Shown: positions 17,359 to 24,638 of the stretch, piece by piece | Position numbering within the stretch: the stretch's first letter is position 1 | How the letters are laid out: each line of letters opens with the position of its first letter | Source of the DNA: Acidimicrobiia bacterium | GTDB lineage: Bacteria > Actinomycetota > Acidimicrobiia > Acidimicrobiales > Poriferisodalaceae | Direction of reading: 5' to 3' | Length of the DNA stretch: 64,000 bases | Assembly (NCBI GenBank): GCA_022826045.1 | Contig: JAJDVQ010000023.1 | Location: 86,838 to 150,837, forward strand | Made by a program: the position numbers and the translations under genes | The notes under the pieces: model-generated | The model's input: the letters and a program-made list of their open reading frames with translations, nothing else | What the model was told of the DNA's origin: nothing | Database searches by the model: none

Positions 17359-19269
17359 ATGGGGTATCGAACAGCTGAGCTGCCCGATGTCGATCTCGAC
17401 GAGTTTGCGAAGATCCCGTTTTTCGAACGGATGAAGCTGCTGCAGTTGCACTGGGTCGAGCACGGCTTCGGGACGCCCAAGCAGACCGGCACGTTCTACG
17501 CGTGGAAGATCTTCCTGTACGCGCTGTTCGGGCTGATCGTGGCCGGAGCGTTCACTGCCGGACTCGAGTTCAACGACATCGGCGGCTGGTGGGACGAGCC
17601 GATCCTCTACCAGAAGCTGATGATCTGGACAATCCTGCTCGAGATCACGGGTCTGGCGGCCACCTGCGGCCCGCTGGCCTTCCACTTCGACCCGCCCATC
17701 GGCGGAATCCTCTACTGGTGGCAGAACGACACCCTGCGTGTGCCGCCGTACCCCAACCATGTGCCGTTCACCAAGGGCAATCGCCGCACGCCGTGGGACA
17801 CCGGGCTGTACAAGCTGATCCTGGCCAGCCTGATCCTGCTGCTGGTGCTGTCGCCGGAGCAGGTGGACGGGCTGCCCGACGGCCGCACCGGCATCCTGCC
17901 GCAGTGGGCGACGCTGATCTACTGCGGATTGATCTTGCTGATGGCCATGCGCGACAAGATCATCTTCCTGTCGTCGCGGGCCGAGCAGTACGTGCCCACG
18001 CTGCTGTGCTTCTCACTGTTCAGCAACTTCGTCGACATGATCATCGCCGCCAAGGTCTTCATCGTCATCATCTGGATGGGCGCCGGCTTCTCGAAGCTGC
18101 AGCACGGGTTCTCTTCGACGGTGTCGATCATGGTGCAGAACACGCCGTGGGTGGTGTGGGACCGATTCCGCAAAGCGACCGTCAAGGACTATCCCCGCGA
18201 CATCCGGCCGGCTCGAACGACGCACCTGCTGGCCCATATCGGCGGCACCACCTGCGAGCTCATCATGCCGTTGGTGCTGCTGTTCTCTCCGTGGGGATGG
18301 GCGACGTGGATTGCCATCGTGTCCATCTGGATGCTGCACACCTTCATCATCTCGACGTTCCCGCTGGCGGTTCCGCTCGAGTGGAACGTGTTCTTCATCT
18401 TCTGCTCAGCGTTCCTGTTCTCGAACTTCCACGCCGGCAACGGCTACGCGGTGTGGGACATGGAGCCGGTGCTGCTGGTCGTGGTGCTGGTTGCGGCGCT
18501 GTCGCCCATCGTGCTCGGAGCCTTCCGCCCGCAGTACGTGAGCTTCTTGGTGGGCATGAAGCAGTACGCCGGCAACTGGGCGGCGGCGACGTTCTCGCTT
18601 CGCAACAAGGAGATTGAAGACCGGATCAACGACAAGATCGTGAAATCCGCCGACAACCAGATCGACCAGCTCGAGCCGCTGTTCGGCCCTGAGATCTCGG
18701 AGATCTTCATTCAGAAGGCGGTGGCGTTCCGCATGATGCACCCGATGGGCCGCATGCACATCTCGGGCCTGATGTGCCACGTCGACGATCTCGACAAGCG
18801 CATCCAGCGCGAGGGCGAGTTCTTGAGCAACGTTCTGACGGGGTGGAACTTCGGCGACGGGCACTGCCTCGACGAGCGGCTGATCGCGGCGTGGCAGGAG
18901 CGGTGCCAGTACGAGCCCGGCGATGTGATTGCAGTGTTCACCGAGTCGCGGCCGGCATACACCAACCGCGTGCAGTACCGGGTGATCGACGCAGCATTGG
19001 GGACCGTCGAGAAAGGCTGGTATCGCCACGACGACGCCTACAACTCCCAGCCGTGGCTGCCTGACGGTCCGATTCCGCACACGGTGACGTGGCGGAAGGA
19101 GGGCTACGAGCCCCAGGGCGTGCCGCATCCCGGCAATGCCCGCAAAGTGCCGTCGATCGATCACAACGGGAACTGGCTGATCCCCCGCCAGACGGCCGAC
19201 GGTGTCGTGATGCCCCAAGCTGACACCGGCGAGGCCGCCGAACAGTCGCAATCAGAAGCGGACGCTTGA
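17359..19269 (+). CDS. DUF3556 multi-pass membrane protein
   Basis: 636 residues, resembling the DUF3556 family best known from mycobacteria. Hydrophobic helices include IFLYALFGLIVAGAFTAG, LILASLILLLVLS, VFIVIIWMGAGFS, LIMPLVLLF and VLLVVVLVAALSPIVLG, making roughly eight to ten passes in the first 430 residues. A soluble C-terminal part (about 440-636) follows. It begins five bases after livF, so it belongs to the importer operon. Function unknown; linkage to a LivFGH-type importer and a CrtI-like oxidoreductase hints at handling of a lipidic or isoprenoid compound, which is inference only. Confidence 0.85.
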   Translation: MGYRTAELPDVDLDEFAKIPFFERMKLLQLHWVEHGFGTPKQTGTFYAWKIFLYALFGLIVAGAFTAGLEFNDIGGWWDEPILYQKLMIWTILLEITGLAATCGPLAFHFDPPIGGILYWWQNDTLRVPPYPNHVPFTKGNRRTPWDTGLYKLILASLILLLVLSPEQVDGLPDGRTGILPQWATLIYCGLILLMAMRDKIIFLSSRAEQYVPTLLCFSLFSNFVDMIIAAKVFIVIIWMGAGFSKLQHGFSSTVSIMVQNTPWVVWDRFRKATVKDYPRDIRPARTTHLLAHIGGTTCELIMPLVLLFSPWGWATWIAIVSIWMLHTFIISTFPLAVPLEWNVFFIFCSAFLFSNFHAGNGYAVWDMEPVLLVVVLVAALSPIVLGAFRPQYVSFLVGMKQYAGNWAAATFSLRNKEIEDRINDKIVKSADNQIDQLEPLFGPEISEIFIQKAVAFRMMHPMGRMHISGLMCHVDDLDKRIQREGEFLSNVLTGWNFGDGHCLDERLIAAWQERCQYEPGDVIAVFTESRPAYTNRVQYRVIDAALGTVEKGWYRHDDAYNSQPWLPDGPIPHTVTWRKEGYEPQGVPHPGNARKVPSIDHNGNWLIPRQTADGVVMPQADTGEAAEQSQSEADA

Positions 19270-19311
19270 CTGGCGCGCGGGCATCGGGTGCGGTAGACGC
19301 CTGATGAGCCA

Positions 19312-20739
19312 GTGACCTCCGCCATTGTCGTCGGCAGCGGGCCGAACGGTCTCGCTGCTGCTGTTCACTTGGCCCGGGCCGGTGTCGAGGTGACGGTTCT
19401 CGAAGCCGCCGAGACCATCGGCGGGGGCACCCGCAGCACCGAGGCCATCGTGCCGGGCCTGGTGCATGACCAGTGTTCTGCCGTGCATCCGGTGGCTGCC
19501 GCGTCGCCGTTCCTGCGTTCGCTCGATCTCGAACGTCACGGCCTGCGCTGGCGCGCGCCGCTCGTCGATTGCGCGCATCCGCTGGATGACGGTTCGGCCA
19601 GCCTCCTGTACCGGTCTATCGACGACACCGCAGCGGGGCTCGGCCGCGACGGAGCGCGCTGGCGCTGGCTGTTCGGGGCACTGACTGCCGACCTCGACAG
19701 CTTGTTCGAAGACATCACTCAGCCGCTGGTGCGAGTTCCCCGTCACCCGGTGCTGACGGCCCGGTTCGGTGTGGCGGCGATGACTCCTGCCACCGTCATG
19801 GCCCGTCTGTGGCGTGACGAGCCCGCTCGGGCGTTGTGGGCGGGCGTCGCCGCGCATGCGTTCTGGCGCCTGGATCACCCCATGTCCAGTGCGGTCGGGC
19901 TCATGATCCTGGCCGCAGGACACGAGTACGGCTGGGTTGTCGCCGAGGGCGGTTCGCAGGCGATCGCGAACGCGCTCGTGGCCGACTTGACCGCACACGG
20001 CGGCCGGACCGAGACCGGAGTTCGCGTCTGGTCCGCAGCCGAACTGCCGCCGACCGACCTGCTGCTGCTCGACGTGTCACCGTCGATCGCGGCCGACATC
20101 CTGGGCGACCGGTTGCCGCCCCGGGTCGCCCGTGCCTACCGCCGGTTCCATCACGGACCCGGCGCGTTCAAGGTCGACTTCGCCATCGAGGGCGACGTGC
20201 CGTGGCGGGCACCGGCCGCGGGCGACGCGGGCACGGTGCACCTCGGCGGGGATGCAGCCGAAGTGATCGCCAACGAACTCGCAGTGCACCGCGGCCAGAT
20301 GCCAGAGCGACCTTTCGTCCTTGTCGGCCAGCAGTACCGCGCCGATCCAGTCCGCTCAGTCGGCAATGTTCACCCACTGTGGGCCTACGCCCATGTCCCG
20401 CACGGCTACACCGGCGACGCCACCGAGGCGATCATCGCCCAGATCGAACGCTTCGCTCCTGGATTCTCCGAGCGGGTGGTGGGAACGGCGGTGCGCTCCA
20501 CCACCGAGATGTCGGTCTACAACCCGAACTTCATCGGCGGCGACATCCTGAGCGGTGCGTCGTCGCCCCTCCAGCTGCTGTTCAGGCCCCGACTCGCCCA
20601 GGATCCCTACTTCACCGGTATTCCGGGCACCTACCTGTGCTCGGCGTCCACCCCGCCCGGAGCGGGAGCCCACGGCCTGTGCGGCCTGAACGCCGCGACC
20701 CGAGCGCTCGCAGCTCTGGGAACATCCCGGTCAGGGTGA
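19312..20739 (+). CDS. Phytoene-desaturase-like FAD-dependent oxidoreductase
   Basis: 475 residues. The GTG start leads straight into a dinucleotide-binding motif (AIVVGSGPNGLAAAVHLARAG, with VTVLEAAETIGGGTRS), the hallmark of CrtI/NAD(P)-binding 8-like flavin oxidoreductases. The C-terminal end has the family-like TPPGAGAHGLCGLNAA, which closes the FAD site. The family includes carotenoid desaturases, retinol saturase-like enzymes and uncharacterised members, so carotenoid chemistry is not proven; no other carotenoid gene is nearby. It lies 43 bases after DUF3556, probably in the same operon. Confidence 0.85.
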   Translation: MTSAIVVGSGPNGLAAAVHLARAGVEVTVLEAAETIGGGTRSTEAIVPGLVHDQCSAVHPVAAASPFLRSLDLERHGLRWRAPLVDCAHPLDDGSASLLYRSIDDTAAGLGRDGARWRWLFGALTADLDSLFEDITQPLVRVPRHPVLTARFGVAAMTPATVMARLWRDEPARALWAGVAAHAFWRLDHPMSSAVGLMILAAGHEYGWVVAEGGSQAIANALVADLTAHGGRTETGVRVWSAAELPPTDLLLLDVSPSIAADILGDRLPPRVARAYRRFHHGPGAFKVDFAIEGDVPWRAPAAGDAGTVHLGGDAAEVIANELAVHRGQMPERPFVLVGQQYRADPVRSVGNVHPLWAYAHVPHGYTGDATEAIIAQIERFAPGFSERVVGTAVRSTTEMSVYNPNFIGGDILSGASSPLQLLFRPRLAQDPYFTGIPGTYLCSASTPPGAGAHGLCGLNAATRALAALGTSRSG

Positions 20740-20899
20740 AGCCATGAGACCACAAGCAAGGCGGCATCATTCGAGGCTGCTGGCGATCCCATTTGGAGCG
20801 TCCCGTTCGTCCTGATCCGAGGCGGCTCGCAGGTCGCTGCGAGCGGGCTCCACGCAGTTCATGCCCTGTGCAGCGATGGACGCGTAGCGTGGCTGCGAC

Positions 20900-23800
20900 A
20901 TGCTGGACTTCTACGAGCAGCCGATCCTCAACTCGCCCTACGAGGCTCCGACGCGCCATTGGAAGCTTGACGACAACCGGCAGCCGACCGGCGAGATTCG
21001 GGAGTGGCGGCGCGACGCTTCGTTCATCTCGCCGATTCCCGCGCCGCGTAAGCACGCCAAGAAGGGCGTCAAGGCCGACAAGTCGTCGCAGCAGGCCTTG
21101 GTATTCGACGAGCAGGCTGAGTCGCTGGCTGACGCAAGCCAGCAGTACGACCTGTCGGAACTGATCAACACGATCCGCGTTGAGGTGGCCAAGTGGCGGG
21201 CAGAGCCCGACGAGCGGCGCTGGCACGTCACCGCGGAGACGGCACGCTTGCTCAAGCACTGGCGGCATTTCGAGTTCCTCGGCATCCGACCGTTCTTCTG
21301 CCAGGTCGAGGCGGTCGAAACCGTCATCTGGCTCACCGAGGTTGCCCCGAACACCGTCGTCGGCCGTCGCCTGCGCGATCGGATTGCAGCCGCGAGCGAG
21401 CAGGCCAACCCTGGCATCGCTCGCCTTGCGCTGAAGATGGCGACCGGCTCGGGCAAGACAACCGTGATGGCGATGCTCATTGCGTGGCAGACCATCAACG
21501 CCGTGCGGCACCCCCAGAGCCAGAGATTCACCCGCGGCTTCCTCGTGGTCACTCCCGGCATCCCGATCCGCGACCGGCTCCGTGTGCTGCAGCCCAACGA
21601 TCCAGACAGCTACTACCGCAGCCGTGATCTCGTCCCGGCCGACATGGCCAGCGAACTCGGCAAGGCCAGGATCGTCATCACCAACTATCACGCGTTCATC
21701 CGGCGCGAGACGATGAGCCTCGCGAAGGGCAGCCGGGCGTTGCTGCAAGGCCACGGGCCCGAGATCGACACGCGCGAGACCGAGGGCCAGATACTCCAGC
21801 GGGTGATGCCCGAGCTGATGGGCACCAAGGGCGTGATGGTGCTGAACGACGAGGCGCACCACTGCTACCGGGAGAAGCCGGATTCGGCCGACGAATCGGA
21901 TGAAGCCGACCTGGCCGGCGACGCCCGCAGGGAAGCCGAGGACAACTCCGAGGCCGCCCGCGTCTGGATGACCGGCATCGAGGCCGTGCGGAACAGGCTC
22001 GGGCTGAAACGGGTGATCGACCTGTCGGCCACGCCGTTCTTCCTCAGCGGCTCGGGCTACGCCGAAGGCACCTTGTTCGGCTGGGTCGCCAGCGATTTCT
22101 CGCTGATGGATGCCATCGAGTGCGGCATCGTGAAGCTGCCGAGAGTGCCGGTGGCCGACAACATCCCCGGCAACGAGATGCCCACTTACCGTGAGCTGTG
22201 GAAGCACATCGGCCCCAAGATGCCGAAGAAGGGCTTGAAGGCGGTCGGCCAACTCGATCCCGATGCGGCACTGCCGGTTGAGCTGAAGTCTGCGCTCGAT
22301 GCGCTCTACGGCCACTACGAGCAAGTGTTCGACCAGTGGGCAGCAAACGACGACATCGACGTGCCGCCGTGCTTCATCGTGGTCTGCAACAACACGGCCA
22401 CGTCGAAGGTCGTCTACGACTACATCTGCGGCTACCGGCGCGACCTGCCCGACGGAACGGAGACGTTCCACAACGGCAGGCTGGAGCTGTTCCGCAACTT
22501 CGGTGACAACGGCGAGGCACTGGCCCGCCCGCGCACGCTGCTGATCGACAGCCGCCAGCTGGAATCGGGCGACGCCCTCGACTCGAACTTCCGTGCAGCG
22601 GCATCGGATGAGATCGAGCGGTTCCGGCGCGAGATCATCGAGCGCGGCGGCACCAGCCACGAGGCGCAGAACCTCAGCGATCAAGACCTGCTGCGCGAGG
22701 TGATGAACACCGTCGGCAAGCCGGGCCGCCTCGGCGGCGACACCAGGTGCGTGGTGTCGGTGGCGATGCTGACCGAGGGCTGGGATGCCAACACCGTCAC
22801 GCACGTGCTGGGCGTCCGAGCTTTCGGCACGCAGCTGCTGTGCGAGCAGGTGGTGGGCCGTGCCCTGCGCCGACAGTCGTACGACCTCAATGAGCACGGG
22901 CTGTTCGAGACCGAGTACGCCGACGTGTTCGGTGTGCCGTTCGACTTCACGGCTGAGCCGGTGATCGTGAAGCCCAAGCCGCCGAAACCGACAGTGCAGG
23001 TGCATGCCGTCAGTCCCGAGCGCGACGCCTGCGAGATCCGCTTCCCGCGGGTCGCCGGCTATCGAGTGGAGCTGCCCGACGACAAGCTGGAGGCGCACTT
23101 CACCGACGACTCGACGCTGCGGCTGACGCCCGACATGGTCGGGCCGACGCGCACACGCAACGAAGGCATAGTCGGCGAGGGCGTCGACTTCGGCCTCACC
23201 GACACGGGCAAGGCCCGCCGCTCCACCATCGTCTATCACCTCACGAACTATCTCCTGAGGACGAAATGGTGCGACCGGAACGGCCAGCCTCGACTGCACT
23301 TGTTCGTACAGCTGAAGTGCATCACCGAGCGCTGGCTCGACGAGCACTTGGTGTGCGAGGGCGGCACCACCCTGTCTCAGTTGGTCAATCTGCAACTTCT
23401 GGATCAGGCGTGTGAGCGCATCACCACAGCGATTGTCGAAGCTGAGCGGAGCGTGGGTGGGGCCGTAACGGCATCGCTCGACCCGTTCTCTCCCGTCGGC
23501 ACAACGCGCGACGTCAACTTCACCACATCGAAGACGCGGCGCTGGCGCACCCGCGCCGACCGCAGCCACGTCAACTGGGCGATCGGCGACAGCGACTGGG
23601 AGCTGGAGTTCTGCCAAGTGGCCGAAGCCAATCCCGATGTGCTGGCCTACGTCAAGAACGTCGGCATGGGCTTCGAGGTGCCGTATCGCACCGGCGGCCA
23701 GAACCGCACCTACGTGCCCGACTTCATCCTGCGGGTAGGCGACGGCGATGGTGGAGGCGAACCGCTGCATCTCGTGGCGGAGGTCAAGGGCTTCCGCGGC

Positions 23801-24280
23801 GAGGACGCCAAGGACAAGGCCGCCACCATGCGCAACTACTGGGTGCCCGGCGTCAACCGTCTCGGCACGTTCGGCTACTGGCAGTTCGCCGAACTGCGGA
23901 ACAACTGGGATTTCGCGAAGGATCTCGAGACTGCCATCGCTCAGGCGCGACGGGAAGCGAGCGCATTTCGCGACGGCCGGCAGACGCTCAACAGCCGTGA
24001 TGCGGTGCTTGCCGCGTTGCGAGAGCTCAAGCCGCGCCTGCAAGAGGAGTTCGGCATTGCGAGTCTCAAGCTGTTCGGGTCGTTCGCCCGTGACGAGGCT
24101 CATCTCACCAGTGATATCGACCTCATTGTCGAATATCACACCGAGCCGGAGAGCTGGGGCAATTTTGGCGAGGGCCCATTCTTGGAGGACGCACTCGGTC
24201 GCAGAGTTGACATCGCGGTCAGCAGGAAGCTGCGCGACCATGTGCGCCCGAACGCAGAGCGGGAAGCGATCGATGTATAG
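20900..24280 (+). CDS. Type III-like restriction subunit (Res) with C-terminal MntA-type nucleotidyltransferase domain
   Basis: 1126 residues. The superfamily 2 helicase part has MATGSGKTT (about 180-188), DEAH at 317-320, IDLSATPFF and EQVVGRALRRQ. A PD-(D/E)xK nuclease follows: P940-D941 and E961-V-K963. Residues about 1030-1126 are a different domain: LKLFGSFARDEAHLTSDIDL fits GSx10DxD of minimal nucleotidyltransferases (Gly-Ser 1060-1061, Asp1072, Asp1074) and VDIAV supplies a third Asp. Free-standing MntA proteins neutralise HepT toxins by adding AMP to their tyrosine. The gene overlaps the HEPN gene at 24273. No good internal ribosome site precedes the domain, so it is probably made as a fusion. 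Mod follows at 24639. Confidence 0.9.
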   Translation: MLDFYEQPILNSPYEAPTRHWKLDDNRQPTGEIREWRRDASFISPIPAPRKHAKKGVKADKSSQQALVFDEQAESLADASQQYDLSELINTIRVEVAKWRAEPDERRWHVTAETARLLKHWRHFEFLGIRPFFCQVEAVETVIWLTEVAPNTVVGRRLRDRIAAASEQANPGIARLALKMATGSGKTTVMAMLIAWQTINAVRHPQSQRFTRGFLVVTPGIPIRDRLRVLQPNDPDSYYRSRDLVPADMASELGKARIVITNYHAFIRRETMSLAKGSRALLQGHGPEIDTRETEGQILQRVMPELMGTKGVMVLNDEAHHCYREKPDSADESDEADLAGDARREAEDNSEAARVWMTGIEAVRNRLGLKRVIDLSATPFFLSGSGYAEGTLFGWVASDFSLMDAIECGIVKLPRVPVADNIPGNEMPTYRELWKHIGPKMPKKGLKAVGQLDPDAALPVELKSALDALYGHYEQVFDQWAANDDIDVPPCFIVVCNNTATSKVVYDYICGYRRDLPDGTETFHNGRLELFRNFGDNGEALARPRTLLIDSRQLESGDALDSNFRAAASDEIERFRREIIERGGTSHEAQNLSDQDLLREVMNTVGKPGRLGGDTRCVVSVAMLTEGWDANTVTHVLGVRAFGTQLLCEQVVGRALRRQSYDLNEHGLFETEYADVFGVPFDFTAEPVIVKPKPPKPTVQVHAVSPERDACEIRFPRVAGYRVELPDDKLEAHFTDDSTLRLTPDMVGPTRTRNEGIVGEGVDFGLTDTGKARRSTIVYHLTNYLLRTKWCDRNGQPRLHLFVQLKCITERWLDEHLVCEGGTTLSQLVNLQLLDQACERITTAIVEAERSVGGAVTASLDPFSPVGTTRDVNFTTSKTRRWRTRADRSHVNWAIGDSDWELEFCQVAEANPDVLAYVKNVGMGFEVPYRTGGQNRTYVPDFILRVGDGDGGGEPLHLVAEVKGFRGEDAKDKAATMRNYWVPGVNRLGTFGYWQFAELRNNWDFAKDLETAIAQARREASAFRDGRQTLNSRDAVLAALRELKPRLQEEFGIASLKLFGSFARDEAHLTSDIDLIVEYHTEPESWGNFGEGPFLEDALGRRVDIAVSRKLRDHVRPNAEREAIDV

Positions 24281-24635
24281 CTGCACTCGACCTGAGGAAT
24301 GGCTGCCGCACATCAAGCGCATGTCGGAAGCTGCTGAGAAGGCATCCGAATACGCTCAAGGCGTTCAGGAATCCGATTTCCTTCCGGGCACGCTGGAGTA
24401 TGACGCGTCGCTCATGCAGCTCATGGTCCTTGCGGAAGCGGCCAATCGGGTGCCGCCGCCAGTACGAGAAGCGCTCAGCGCCATCCTCTGGCACAAGATT
24501 CGCGGTCTGCGAAACCGCATCGCCCACGACTACGAGGGCATCGAAGAAGACTCAGTGTGGAACACAGTGACGGTCCTAGTGCCGCAGCTCATCACGACAC
24601 TGCGCGAAGTGCTCGCACTGCACAGCGAGGAGTGA
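24273..24635 (+). CDS. HepT-like HEPN protein (DUF86 type), predicted toxin
   Basis: 120 residues, mainly helical. LRNRIAHDYEG contains the exact RX4HXY motif (Arg80, His85, Tyr87) of HepT ribonuclease toxins; in the HepT/MntA system the Tyr is the AMPylation target. The ATG overlaps the last codons of the Res-MntA gene by eight bases, so the two are coupled, and it ends three bases before mod. Its natural antitoxin partner would be the nucleotidyltransferase domain at the end of Res. RNase activity and toxicity are inferred from the family. The start codon choice is good because earlier in-frame starts would run deep into res. Confidence 0.9.
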   Translation: MYSCTRPEEWLPHIKRMSEAAEKASEYAQGVQESDFLPGTLEYDASLMQLMVLAEAANRVPPPVREALSAILWHKIRGLRNRIAHDYEGIEEDSVWNTVTVLVPQLITTLREVLALHSEE

Positions 24636-24638
24636 TCG

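Noticed and set aside
23987..24280. MntA-like domain as a separate gene inside res
   Set aside because: The only nearby in-frame start (GTG within DAVLAAL) has no ribosome site and the frame with Res is uninterrupted. Kept as a fusion, though internal initiation is not excluded.
20612..24322. 1236-codon minus-strand frame opposite res
   Set aside because: Antisense shadow of the Res gene; no domain motifs, Arg/Val/His-rich.
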